Part shown: positions 16,190-24,090 of the stretch, in pieces
How the letters are laid out: each line of letters begins with the position of its first letter
How positions within the stretch are numbered: position 1 is the first letter of the stretch
Assembly (NCBI GenBank): GCA_002257025.1
Contig: NCHA01000003.1
Span: 124,001-188,000, forward strand
Direction: 5' to 3'
Length of the DNA stretch: 64,000 nt
Source of the DNA: Sphingobacteriales bacterium 16-39-50
GTDB taxonomy: Bacteria; Bacteroidota; Bacteroidia; Sphingobacteriales; Sphingobacteriaceae
Translations under genes and position numbers: made by a program
The notes under the pieces: model-generated
Database searches by the model: none
What the model was told of the DNA's origin: nothing
The model's input: only the letters and a program-made list of their open reading frames with translations

Positions 16190-19015
16190 ATGCAAAAAGT
16201 CAATAGCTATAAAGATTATAACTCAAGGCTGAGCAAAAAAGTCGGACTATTGATTATACTCAGCTTGCTTTTTTTTTGCAGACTAAGCCAGGCTCAAAAC
16301 TCGTCTCATACTGAATTAAACAAGCTGGTTGATTCAGTAAAAACCTTTTACGAAAGCCGTGCCATTGAAAAACTCTACCTGCAGCTCAACAAACCCGAAT
16401 ATCTTAGTGGTGATACAATCTGGTTTAAGGCTTATCTTCTTGATGCTATACTACTTAAAAACGCTCAAAAAAGTGGTTTAATGTACATTGAGATCGCTTC
16501 AGACAGCAATAAAGTAGTCAGCCGCATCATGGTTCCACTTTTGAATGGTATTAGCTGGGGCAATATTGCATTGAATGCCAAAGAATTTCCGGAAGGATCC
16601 TATACTTTGAGAGCTTATACAAACTGGATGAGAAATTTTGGAGAAGAGCATGTATACCTCCAGCACTTCAGGGTAAGTTCTGCCACAAACCAAAATTGGC
16701 TTGTTAATTCGAACATGGAGCTTACTAAAGTGAACGGGAAAGACAACATAAATTTATTTATGCAATTCCGGGATTTGAAAGGTACGGCTATGGGTTTACG
16801 CAACATGCAATTCAGATTAACTAATGGAAAAAGAACCTTGTTCAAAGAGGAAAAGGAAAGTTCCCTTTACGGTGAAGTGGAGCTAAGTTTTGAACTTCCC
16901 GAAAAGGTTGATGCAGAGAGCATACGACTTATCGCTGAAAATCAGCGTAAAAATGTGATCAGTACAAAACTTCTTATTTCACTTCCAATCAGGCGTCCCG
17001 AAAATACAGATCTTCAATTTATGCCCGAAGGAGGGCATCTTGTGTCAGGACATTTGGCAAATATTGCATTTAAAGCGATTGCTGAAGACGGGAAGGGAAC
17101 AGCTGTTTCGGGGCTGATACTCGACCAAAATCAAAAAGAACTAACTTCCTTTAGTTCGTCATATAAAGGAATGGGAAAGTTTCGCCTAATGCCCCGACAG
17201 GGAGAATCCTACACGGCAAGAATCAAACTTCCCGATGGTAATACGAAAGACTATTCCTTACCTCTTATAAAAGATAGCGGCACAACATTAAAAGTAATCA
17301 ATCGCAGAGAAAGTGATTCGCTGGAAGTTCAGATTTTATATAGCTCAGATCAGCAACTGAGTGAAGACCATTTCTTTATTACTGCACAGACAAACGGACT
17401 GCCATATTATGGAGCTGCTGTGGTACTGAAACAGGGTTTGAACCACATCATTATTGATAAAAATCATTTCCCTTCCGGCATTTGCCGGATCTCTTTATTA
17501 AATGGCAAACGCAATCCATTAAACGAGCGCCTGGTTTTTATTGATCATCAGGAGGAACTCAGAATAAAACTAATCAGCGATAAAACTTCTTATAAACCAA
17601 GAGACAGTATTTCATTGGCAATACTCGTTCAGGATAAACAAGGCAGGCCCGTTCAAGGTAGCTTTTCACTTTCGGTGACGGATGATAACCATGTAAAACG
17701 TGATAGCATAAACGAAAAGAATATATTGAATACTTTGCTCCTCGATGCGGACCTCAATGGGAATATTGAGGCTCCCGGATATTATTTTCTATCAGACCAG
17801 AAGGATAAAGCATGGGCTGACCTGGATAATCTCCTTCTAACCCAGGGTTGGACAGGCTTTAGCTGGCCTGAGACACTTAACCAGCAAAAACCATTGCTGT
17901 TTCCTGCTGAAAGTGAATTCAGTATCAGTGGTACAGTAACAAATATTTTTAACAAACCTGTTGCAAACAGCGAAGTCCTGCTGCTTTCAAAAAAGCCTTT
18001 TCTGTTTATGGACACCCTCAGCAATAAAGAAGGGAAGTTTATATTCAGGGATTTCCCGCTGGCGGATACTGCGGTTTACATGATCCAATCGAGAAACAAA
18101 AGAGGTAAAAGTTTCAACGTAGGTATTGAAATCGACGAGTTTATACCCCCTGTCTTCACGGCTTCAAATGAACCTTATATACCATGGTATATCAATACTG
18201 ATACGCTTTTAATAAAGAGTACCCGGAATACCATTCATGAACAACACCGCTGGGACGCTCCGGCCGGAGTAAATGTGCTTGAAGAGGTAGTGGTTACCGC
18301 AAAGAAGTTCATCAAAGATTCCAGGAACAGAAATGGCCCGGGGAATGCCGATTACATTCTGGATGAGCAGGATATGCTGAAAGCAAAGAAGAAAACCTTG
18401 TATGAAATGCTGGAAGAACGTTTCCCAGGATTCAGAAGTGGCAAGGGTATGTCTGTTAAAGATTTTAACTCAACAGACACGATGAGATATGTCCTGATGC
18501 AATCTTATGTAAATCTTGTTATTGATGGGGTAAATATCAGCTCCATAGGAGCAACCGAGGAGATTTATATGGATTATCTGACCGCAGAAGATATAACCGG
18601 TATAGAAATACTCAAAAGTCCTAAATATGCATGGGCTTATGATCCAAGAATCGCAAGCAAAATGAGGGGCTGCATGAGATGTCCCCCGCCACCAATATTT
18701 CTTGAAATAACCACCCGTTCAGGTAATGGAGCATTTTTGAAAAAAACACCAGGCGTATATTTATATAAACCTATTCCTTACAGTTTTCCTGCTGAGTTTT
18801 ACCGGCCCAAATATCCGGTGAATAAGATTGAAAGCATTGCCGACCTTCGCTCGGCCATTCACTGGGAACCAAATATCATCACAGATGCTGAAGGTAAAGC
18901 AACGATTTCCTTTTACGCCGCGGATTTACCCGGATATTATTCAATTGTTCTGGAAGGAACAGATATGAATGGGGGAATAGGAATGGGGAGAAAAAAGATA
19001 GAAGTAAGGAAGTGA
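16190..19015 (+). CDS. Large periplasmic MG2-like protein with a C-terminal TonB plug-like domain
   Basis: 941-aa exported protein. A signal peptide (about 20-36, ending SQAQ) is preceded by an unusually long n-region. The YLSGDTIWFKAYLLD block (about 67-81) is the hallmark of alpha-2-macroglobulin MG2-like proteins of Bacteroidota. Several beta-sandwich modules follow, then a carboxypeptidase-regulatory-like module (SISGTVTNIFNKPVANSEVLLL, about 577-600). Next comes a plug-like domain starting at EEVVVTAKK (about 700), with VNLVIDGVNISSIG and ITGIEILKSPKYA. No beta-barrel follows; instead come a CMRCPPPP motif and a last beta module (WEPNIITDAEGKATISFYAADLPG). It follows the GLPGLI gene by 6 nt and converges on rimM with a 3-bp gap. 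Confidence 0.82.
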   Translation: MQKVNSYKDYNSRLSKKVGLLIILSLLFFCRLSQAQNSSHTELNKLVDSVKTFYESRAIEKLYLQLNKPEYLSGDTIWFKAYLLDAILLKNAQKSGLMYIEIASDSNKVVSRIMVPLLNGISWGNIALNAKEFPEGSYTLRAYTNWMRNFGEEHVYLQHFRVSSATNQNWLVNSNMELTKVNGKDNINLFMQFRDLKGTAMGLRNMQFRLTNGKRTLFKEEKESSLYGEVELSFELPEKVDAESIRLIAENQRKNVISTKLLISLPIRRPENTDLQFMPEGGHLVSGHLANIAFKAIAEDGKGTAVSGLILDQNQKELTSFSSSYKGMGKFRLMPRQGESYTARIKLPDGNTKDYSLPLIKDSGTTLKVINRRESDSLEVQILYSSDQQLSEDHFFITAQTNGLPYYGAAVVLKQGLNHIIIDKNHFPSGICRISLLNGKRNPLNERLVFIDHQEELRIKLISDKTSYKPRDSISLAILVQDKQGRPVQGSFSLSVTDDNHVKRDSINEKNILNTLLLDADLNGNIEAPGYYFLSDQKDKAWADLDNLLLTQGWTGFSWPETLNQQKPLLFPAESEFSISGTVTNIFNKPVANSEVLLLSKKPFLFMDTLSNKEGKFIFRDFPLADTAVYMIQSRNKRGKSFNVGIEIDEFIPPVFTASNEPYIPWYINTDTLLIKSTRNTIHEQHRWDAPAGVNVLEEVVVTAKKFIKDSRNRNGPGNADYILDEQDMLKAKKKTLYEMLEERFPGFRSGKGMSVKDFNSTDTMRYVLMQSYVNLVIDGVNISSIGATEEIYMDYLTAEDITGIEILKSPKYAWAYDPRIASKMRGCMRCPPPPIFLEITTRSGNGAFLKKTPGVYLYKPIPYSFPAEFYRPKYPVNKIESIADLRSAIHWEPNIITDAEGKATISFYAADLPGYYSIVLEGTDMNGGIGMGRKKIEVRK

Positions 19016-19018
19016 TAT

Positions 19019-19552
19019 TTATGCGTTCAAATACAGCTCAATCAGCCCCTCAGGTAAGTCTACCTTAAGAATACCATTTTCCTCATCAATCTCGACAATC
19101 AGATCATCATTTAAAGGGAACATGATCTCTTTAAATTTATAAGGAACAACGGCAATGAATTGTTGAGGATACTCATGAATTTCGATGATCTCACCTAATT
19201 CCCCGGCGGTTTCATCATGCACAATAAATCCTTTAAGATCTGTAATCAGAAATTCATCTTCATCTCTTACAGGTTTTAATTTATTGGGCAGATACAGTTT
19301 TTTACGAACAAGGGCTTCTGCCTTTTCGATCGTATCAATATCATCGAAATAAAAATTTCCGGTCTGGTTGTTCTGAAGCTTGAAGGAAGAAATGAAAAAG
19401 GGAACCAGTTTACCGTTAATTTCTGCAAAAACGGAGTCAAGGGGCAGCTCTGTTGGATCATCATACTCAAAATAGATCTGCACTTCACCCTTCAAACCTT
19501 TGGTTTTGGTGATATAGCCGATATAAAAACAGTCTTCGATCTTCATTGCCAT
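19019..19552 (-). CDS. rimM: Ribosome maturation factor RimM
   Basis: Assists assembly of the 30S head, binding S19 near 16S rRNA helices 31 and 33b. The 177 aa comprise the N-terminal RimM barrel (YIGYITKTKGLKGEVQIYF) and the C-terminal PRC-barrel domain (FLITDLKGFIVHD to IVEIDEENGILKVDLPEGL), where the DLPEGLIEL ending is typical. The start could be the first Met or Met3 (MKIEDCF, 19546). rpsP lies 64 nt upstream, with a strong hairpin plus T-tract between them that should reduce read-through into rimM. Confidence 0.95.
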   Translation of the reverse strand: MAMKIEDCFYIGYITKTKGLKGEVQIYFEYDDPTELPLDSVFAEINGKLVPFFISSFKLQNNQTGNFYFDDIDTIEKAEALVRKKLYLPNKLKPVRDEDEFLITDLKGFIVHDETAGELGEIIEIHEYPQQFIAVVPYKFKEIMFPLNDDLIVEIDEENGILKVDLPEGLIELYLNA

Positions 19553-19559
19553 AAAAACA

Positions 19560-19590
19560 ATAACGTCATTGCAAATTGCAATGACGTTAT
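19560..19590 (-). terminator. Terminator-like attenuator hairpin between rpsP and rimM
   Basis: Perfect 13-bp inverted repeat, ATAACGTCATTGC (19560-19572) with GCAATGACGTTAT (19578-19590), loop of 5. On the minus strand it is followed by TGTTTTTATG, whose ATG is the rimM start. It therefore looks like an intrinsic terminator placed between the two genes, probably partial. Confidence 0.7.
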
Positions 19591-19616
19591 ATAAATTTTA
19601 ATTCTAAAAAAGCTGA

Positions 19617-20279
19617 TTATGCTTTTTCTTCAGATTCAGGAGCTTCTTCTGCTGCTTCAGGAGCAGGAGTTTCAGCAACTTCTTCTGCCGCAGGTGCTTC
19701 TTCAGCAACTGGTGCTTCTTCAACTACTTCAGCAACCGGTGCTTCTGCAACTTCTTCAGCTACTGCTTCTACTTCCGGAGTTTCTTCAGAAACCTCTTCT
19801 TCTTCAACTACCTCTGGTGCTGGTGTATTTTTTGCAGCAATTGCAGCGGCAATATCTTCCTTCTTCTTAGCCTCAGCTGCTAATGCTGCTTTCTTAACTT
19901 CATCTTTCGATTTTGTCAGGCTTTCTTTCTTACCCTCGATCTTACCTTCTTTGCTTTGTAACCACTCAGCAAATTTTGCTTCTGCCTGTTCTGCGGTCAA
20001 TGCGCCTTTTTTAACACCACCTTCAAGATGTTTCTTGTACATTACCCCTTTGTAAGAAAGGATTGCACGACAAGTATCCGTTGGCTGAGCTCCTTTGTTA
20101 ACCCAATCCAATGCCTTATCGAAATTGATGTCGATAGTAGCCGGATTTGTGTTTGGATTGTAGGAACCTAATCTTTCGATGAATTTACCATCTCTTGGAG
20201 CACGGGCGTCTGCTACCACTACGTGATAAAAAGGTTTTCCCTTCTTACCGAATCTTTGCAATCTGATTTTAGTTGCCAT
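19617..20279 (-). CDS. rpsP: 30S ribosomal protein S16 with long acidic C-terminal tail
   Basis: S16 of the small subunit. Residues 1-80 are the ordinary S16 fold ([20 protein letters not shown], then [18 protein letters not shown] and [17 protein letters not shown]). Residues about 80-145 are a Lys-rich extension. Residues about 150-220 are a low-complexity tail of Ala, Glu, Val and Pro built from imperfect [11 protein letters not shown]-type units and encoded by repetitive DNA. Total 220 aa against roughly 80-90 in E. coli. A TATCTTTG box at 20332-20339 is the likely promoter, with a leader of about 47 nt. rimM follows behind an attenuator-like hairpin. Confidence 0.95.
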   Translation of the reverse strand: MATKIRLQRFGKKGKPFYHVVVADARAPRDGKFIERLGSYNPNTNPATIDINFDKALDWVNKGAQPTDTCRAILSYKGVMYKKHLEGGVKKGALTAEQAEAKFAEWLQSKEGKIEGKKESLTKSKDEVKKAALAAEAKKKEDIAAAIAAKNTPAPEVVEEEEVSEETPEVEAVAEEVAEAPVAEVVEEAPVAEEAPAAEEVAETPAPEAAEEAPESEEKA

Positions 20280-20331
20280 TTTTCAATATTTATGTATTCA
20301 ACATATTCCCGGAGTCTATTCTGCGGGGTTG

Positions 20332-20339
20332 CAAAGATA
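20332..20339 (-). promoter_or_regulatory. Candidate -7 box (TATCTTTG) of rpsP
   Basis: Exact match to TAnnTTTG on the minus strand, about 52 nt before the rpsP start. It is divergent from the box at 20373 that serves the deoxyribonucleotidase. No clear -33 element is visible. Confidence 0.45.
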
Positions 20340-20372
20340 TTAAAAAAATAACATTTAAAAAATGGAAATCCC

Positions 20373-20380
20373 TATTTTTG
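20373..20380 (+). promoter_or_regulatory. Candidate -7 box (TATTTTTG) of the deoxyribonucleotidase gene
   Basis: Exact TAnnTTTG match followed by AAGC and the ATG at 20385, so the mRNA would start at or beside the initiation codon. Confidence 0.45.
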
Positions 20381-20384
20381 AAGC

Positions 20385-20918
20385 ATGTCTGAAAGAAAAC
20401 CCCGAATTGCAGTGGATATGGACGAAGTTATAGCCGATCCGCTATCCAAATTTATACGTCTATATAACCGTGATTACGGTGTCCCGCTTGATCTCCAAAT
20501 ACTCCCCGGAAACGAAGTTTATCATCATGTTCCCGAACATGCCAAAATGAAATTGTATGAATACATCAATGAAAAGGGCTTTTTTCGTGATCTTGCCGTG
20601 CTACCCGATAGTATCGAAGTACTGAAACAGCTTCAGGATAAATATGATGTTTTCATAGTTTCGGCCGCGATGGAATTCCCTAATTCCCTGCAGGATAAAT
20701 ATGAATGGCTGGCAGAGCATTTTCCGTTTATAGGTTGGCAAAATATTATTTTCTGCGGACATAAGATCGTTAATGTGGACATCATCATCGACGACCGCAT
20801 CAAGAACTTTAAAGATTTTGATGGCAGAAAATTATTGTTCTCATCCCCCCATAATTTGCTGTTAACCGATTATGAGCGGGTGAATAACTGGAAGGAAGTA
20901 GCCGAAAAATTGCTGTAG
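20385..20918 (+). CDS. 5'(3')-deoxyribonucleotidase (NT5C family)
   Basis: HAD-superfamily phosphatase that removes the phosphate from deoxyribonucleoside monophosphates, regulating dNTP pools. 177 aa. HAD motif I is RIAVDMDEVIADP, with the nucleophile D11 and acid D13. Motif II lies in DVFIVSAAMEFP and motif IV in NVDIIIDDRIKNFKDF. The size and the VDMDEV signature match the NT5C/YfbR-like deoxyribonucleotidase group. Single-gene unit; the next gene is 1 kb downstream. Confidence 0.88.
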   Translation: MSERKPRIAVDMDEVIADPLSKFIRLYNRDYGVPLDLQILPGNEVYHHVPEHAKMKLYEYINEKGFFRDLAVLPDSIEVLKQLQDKYDVFIVSAAMEFPNSLQDKYEWLAEHFPFIGWQNIIFCGHKIVNVDIIIDDRIKNFKDFDGRKLLFSSPHNLLLTDYERVNNWKEVAEKLL

Positions 20919-20980
20919 GAGAGGGTTTGTTAAATACCGCTTGTTGATAAAATTAACCGGGCTTTTTTTATTGTTTTGTT

Positions 20981-21124
20981 TTAAGGGGATTTTAATGATT
21001 TGAAAAGCAGGGTCTGTTGCTCTTCGGCTGTTTCAGTCGCGTGCTTTGCAATAGTTTTGGCAATGAATTTTTGAATAAGATCATATTCATTCTGCCAAAA
21101 GCTTATGCTGCGCCCCCGTTTATT
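20981..21124 (-). pseudogene. C-terminal fragment of an unrecognised gene
   Basis: A 47-codon open stretch on the minus strand ends in TAA at 20981. It reads like real protein, including SFWQNEYDLIQKFIAKTIA and an acidic TAEEQQTLLF stretch. It is preceded in frame by a stop and has no start codon, so it looks like the surviving 3' end of a degraded gene. I do not recognise the family. Confidence 0.3.
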
Positions 21125-21512
21125 TTACTCAGGACAGAAGTACTTTGTAAACGGCAGCGGCACAGCGTAAAAAAAAGATAATCTGCAGGAACGGGAATAC
21201 CGTATCCATGAATAGCAACAGCAGCAGGGCAATCTAAACGGGATCGAAGCGGCAGCCTTTTGCCAGAAATCAAATTTGTTTTATTATCAAATTCTCATGG
21301 CAAAAGCTACAGCGCAGAGCCCGGCTGAAGAAACCAATAATCAATGGCTCTGATTTCCAAAATATTTAAAATAGCATTTTATTATTCTCATCATCAATGT
21401 CCTTTAACAAATTCAAAATTATTCAGCATTTCGGCGCTAAAGCACCGGTATTTGTTCCGTTCTCGTGGCTGAAGTTTTGGGCTGAAGCCCGGACTGAAAA
21501 TCGGATTATTAC

Positions 21513-21578
21513 CCGGAGCTAAAGCACCGGGCTATTCGGCGATACGGCTATACCAATGCTCAGTCTATTTTATTCAAT
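21513..21578 (+). repeat. 66-bp direct repeat, copy 1
   Basis: Begins CCGGAGCTAAAGC and ends with TTTTATTCAAT. It matches 21744-21809 at 62 of 66 positions by direct comparison. Confidence 0.85.
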
Positions 21579-21743
21579 TATGAACTAATACGGTCGCTCA
21601 ATAGGCCCCAGCTTTAGCTGGGGTCAATGATTTTGTACGTTTTCGGGCTTCAGCCCAACATTCAGCAATAGGTAAGGACAAATAAATTGGGCTTCAGCCC
21701 GATTAATAAAACATTAATCCTTTCTAGTTTGTTTTAACCAAAA

Positions 21744-21809
21744 CCGGAGCTAAAGCGCCGGGCTATTCTGCGATAGGGCTATACCAATGCACAGTCTATT
21801 TTATTCAAT
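21744..21809 (+). repeat. 66-bp direct repeat, copy 2
   Basis: Second copy of the repeat at 21513-21578, with four substitutions. The copies are separated by 165 bp holding three of the small palindromes. Confidence 0.85.
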
Positions 21810-21923
21810 GTTTTTATTTCCTATAATCCAATGTTAGCTCACCGATTAATTCAAGAATAGTTTTTCAAAAACGGTATTTTTGTAACATTTGACTCATTTA
21901 TTCATCTAAAAAGAAAAAACATC

Positions 21924-22253
21924 ATGATAGTAGTAACCACAAATGAACTCGAAGGAAAACGCGTTGTAAAATACATTGGTATTGTAACTGGCGAAGCCAT
22001 TATTGGTGCAAACATTGTCAAAGATTTCTTTGCCGGAATCAGGGATATCGTTGGCGGTAGATCCGGATCATATGAAGAGGGACTACGTGAAGCAAAGGAT
22101 ATCGCCTTACGCGAAATGCAGGAACAGGCAGCCCGCTTAGGTGCCAATGCCGTTTTGGGTGTTGACCTTGACTATGAAACCCTGGGAAGTAATGGTAGTA
22201 TGCTGATGGTTAGTTCTTCAGGAACCGCCGTAGTAGTAGAGGATAAAATTTAA
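21924..22253 (+). CDS. YbjQ/UPF0145 family heavy-metal-binding domain protein
   Basis: Small cytoplasmic protein of the YbjQ family (109 aa, usual length); the biochemical role is not established. The conserved pattern [24 protein letters not shown], then the central [19 protein letters not shown] block and the [20 protein letters not shown] block are all present. It is a single-gene unit ending at a strong hairpin that it shares with gmhA on the other strand. Confidence 0.9.
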   Translation: MIVVTTNELEGKRVVKYIGIVTGEAIIGANIVKDFFAGIRDIVGGRSGSYEEGLREAKDIALREMQEQAARLGANAVLGVDLDYETLGSNGSMLMVSSSGTAVVVEDKI

Positions 22254-22258
22254 TTGTC

Positions 22259-22306
22259 AACCCTGTCAGCGTTTAAAACGCTGACAGGGTTACGCTGACA
22301 GGGTTG
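22259..22306. repeat. Inverted repeat / bidirectional hairpin plus an extra direct copy that runs into gmhA
   Basis: AACCCTGTCAGCG (22259-22271) pairs with CGCTGACAGGGTT (22279-22291), a perfect 13-bp stem. The right arm is then repeated directly at 22293-22305. The repeat reaches into the gmhA reading frame and supplies its last codons (T-L-S-A). It lies between convergent genes and may stop transcription from both sides, although a long T-tract is missing. Confidence 0.75.
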
Positions 22307-22862
22307 TTTCAATGTAATCAATCAGTGAGTGTATCACTTTAATATGAATTTCCTGCGCCCTGTCGGCATATTCTGAACGGGGAGCCCGGATTTCAACATC
22401 ACATAAACCTGCCATTTTACCACCATCCTTACCTGTCAAACCAATCACTTTCATTCCCTTCTTTCGGGCAGCTTCGATTGCTTTCAAAATATTTTCAGAA
22501 TTTCCACTGGTGCTGATAGCAAAAAGTACATCACCTTCAGAACCAACGGCTTCTACCATCCTCGAAAAAACAAAGGCATAACCATAGTCATTGGCTACAC
22601 ATGACAAGTGGCCTGGATCAGAAATAGCAATGGCAGCATAAGCAGGCCGGTCGTTGCGGTACCTTCCCGAAAGCTCCTCAGCAAAATGTATGGCATCACT
22701 CATCGATCCTCCATTTCCGCATGAAATCACTTTGCCACCACCTTTAATGGCATCTACAATAATTTTCCCGGCTCCTTCAATATTCAGAAAATTCCGGGGG
22801 TCTGAAATAAAGCTGTCCAGAACTTCCCTGGCTTCAATAAAATGATTCCTTATATTTTCCAT
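22290..22862 (-). CDS. gmhA: Phosphoheptose isomerase (SIS domain)
   Basis: Converts sedoheptulose-7-phosphate to D-glycero-D-manno-heptose-7-phosphate for LPS core heptose. 190 aa, usual length. The SIS core shows [20 protein letters not shown] (about 45-64), [14 protein letters not shown], and [21 protein letters not shown] (about 112-132). The [13 protein letters not shown] helix near the C-terminus contains the conserved His. The reading frame overlaps the preceding sugar dehydrogenase by 1 nt (TGATG). No other heptose genes are in view, so the operon link with pfkA and birA is not pathway-based. Confidence 0.93.
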   Translation of the reverse strand: MENIRNHFIEAREVLDSFISDPRNFLNIEGAGKIIVDAIKGGGKVISCGNGGSMSDAIHFAEELSGRYRNDRPAYAAIAISDPGHLSCVANDYGYAFVFSRMVEAVGSEGDVLFAISTSGNSENILKAIEAARKKGMKVIGLTGKDGGKMAGLCDVEIRAPRSEYADRAQEIHIKVIHSLIDYIETTLSA

Positions 22863-24073
22863 CAGGGATTTATCAGTTTATAAACGGCTCCTTTAATATC
22901 TTTCGGACCAACCTCCTGGTTTGTTAGAACATAAAGTTCTGCATTATTATCCTGGACAAAACTCAGAATTTTCAAATCGCCGGATGGTTTAGCTGCAAGA
23001 CTGACCGTTCCACGAATCCAGGATTCGCCCTTCTTTTCAAGATAAAACACCGGACCTGTCCAGTCGGCAAAAATATATTTATCGGTCAGCCTGGTTAGTT
23101 CTTTGCCACGATATACAAATCCACCGGTTATACTAATCCCTTCTTCATGTTCATACTCTGCTATCGGTAAGATCAGTCCTTCAGTCTTACAGTTCTCTTC
23201 GGGATCAAAACAATGACTCGCTTCCATGATCTTCCAGCCATAGTTTCCACCTTTTTCGATAATATTAACCTCCTCGAATTTATTCTGACCTACATCTGCA
23301 ACAAAAAGCTGCCTTGAATTTTTGTCAAATGAAAACCGCCATGGATTACGTAAACCATAGGCCCAGATCTCCGGTTTTGCCCCCTTGCCTACAAAAGGAT
23401 TGTCATTTGGAATGCCATAGCTTTGGTCGGTATTCACATCAATTCTTAGAATTTTACCCAAAAGGGTGTTCAGATTTTGGCCATTGCCTTTTTCACCATG
23501 CCGGTCTCCGGCACCACCACCATCCCCAACTCCAATGTATAAATAACCATCGGGGCCAAACTTCAAATCACCGCCATTGTGATTACTTTCGGGCTGCTGA
23601 ATTGTCAATAATATTCTTTCGCTAGCTGCATCGGCAAGCATTGGATCTGTTGAAACTTTGTATTCAGCAATTACAGACTGATGATCAAACCCTTTTTCAG
23701 TAGAAGGGGCACTGTAATACACATAGAATTTTTTATTGATAGCATAATCAGGATGAAGGGCTATTCCGAGTAAACCCCGTTCATCATAAGCGCCACTTAT
23801 TTTGACAAGCTTGCTCTCCAGATTCAAGAATGGTTTATCAATCAGTTTATTATTCTCAAGTACCCTGATCTGTCCGGTTTGCTCGCATACCAACATTAAA
23901 CCTTCCGGACTAAAAGTCGCGGCAACCGGGGAATGTAATCCTTCAGCTATGTTTTCAAGTTTTAGGGAAATGTCTGCTGCTAAATTCCTTTCGCTATTGC
24001 TCTTTTTTGCCGGTCCGCCACAGGCTGCCAGCAAAACAATCAATGCAGCGAAAATAAAACCTGAATTTTTCAT
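22862..24073 (-). CDS. PQQ-dependent sugar dehydrogenase family lipoprotein (GSDH-type beta-propeller)
   Basis: Exported glucose/sorbosone dehydrogenase-like six-bladed beta-propeller, 403 aa. The N-terminus has a lipobox (VLLAACGG, Cys18), so it is a lipoprotein. Family motifs are the early [10 protein letters not shown] block, [24 protein letters not shown] (near 163-186) with His and Asp of the active-site region, and [20 protein letters not shown]. The PQQ requirement and the substrate are inferred from family. It starts 17 nt after pfkA and overlaps gmhA by one base, so the genes are cotranscribed. Confidence 0.88.
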   Translation of the reverse strand: MKNSGFIFAALIVLLAACGGPAKKSNSERNLAADISLKLENIAEGLHSPVAATFSPEGLMLVCEQTGQIRVLENNKLIDKPFLNLESKLVKISGAYDERGLLGIALHPDYAINKKFYVYYSAPSTEKGFDHQSVIAEYKVSTDPMLADAASERILLTIQQPESNHNGGDLKFGPDGYLYIGVGDGGGAGDRHGEKGNGQNLNTLLGKILRIDVNTDQSYGIPNDNPFVGKGAKPEIWAYGLRNPWRFSFDKNSRQLFVADVGQNKFEEVNIIEKGGNYGWKIMEASHCFDPEENCKTEGLILPIAEYEHEEGISITGGFVYRGKELTRLTDKYIFADWTGPVFYLEKKGESWIRGTVSLAAKPSGDLKILSFVQDNNAELYVLTNQEVGPKDIKGAVYKLINP

Positions 24074-24090
24074 ATCAAACCAGCTTATTT

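Larger units (their letters stand above)
21433..21809. repeat. Cluster of REP-like palindromes (GGnGCTnnAGCnCC and GGGCTnnAGCCC)
   Basis: Four copies of a GGnGCTAAAGCnCC-type palindrome (21433-21446, 21515-21528, 21606-21623 as CCCCAGCTTTAGCTGGGG, 21746-21759) alternate with three copies of GGGCTnnAGCCC (21479-21490, 21645-21656, 21689-21700). Such clustered imperfect palindromes resemble bacterial REP sequences mobilised by RAYT transposases; no RAYT gene lies in this window. Confidence 0.6.
20919..21923. other. 1-kb intergenic region with decayed coding DNA and REP-like palindromes
   Basis: The first third carries a coding-like fragment on the minus strand (20981-21124). The last 400 bases carry seven short palindromes of two types and a 66-bp direct repeat. 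No intact gene, terminal inverted repeat pair or transposase reading frame is visible. Confidence 0.6.

Noticed and set aside
19619-19870. Plus-strand reading frame of Leu/Gln repeats opposite rpsP.
   Set aside because: It is the antisense image of the Ala/Glu-rich S16 tail.
21300-21900. Repeat-rich gap as a CRISPR array.
   Set aside because: Repeats are short palindromes at irregular spacing without uniform spacers, and no cas genes are present.
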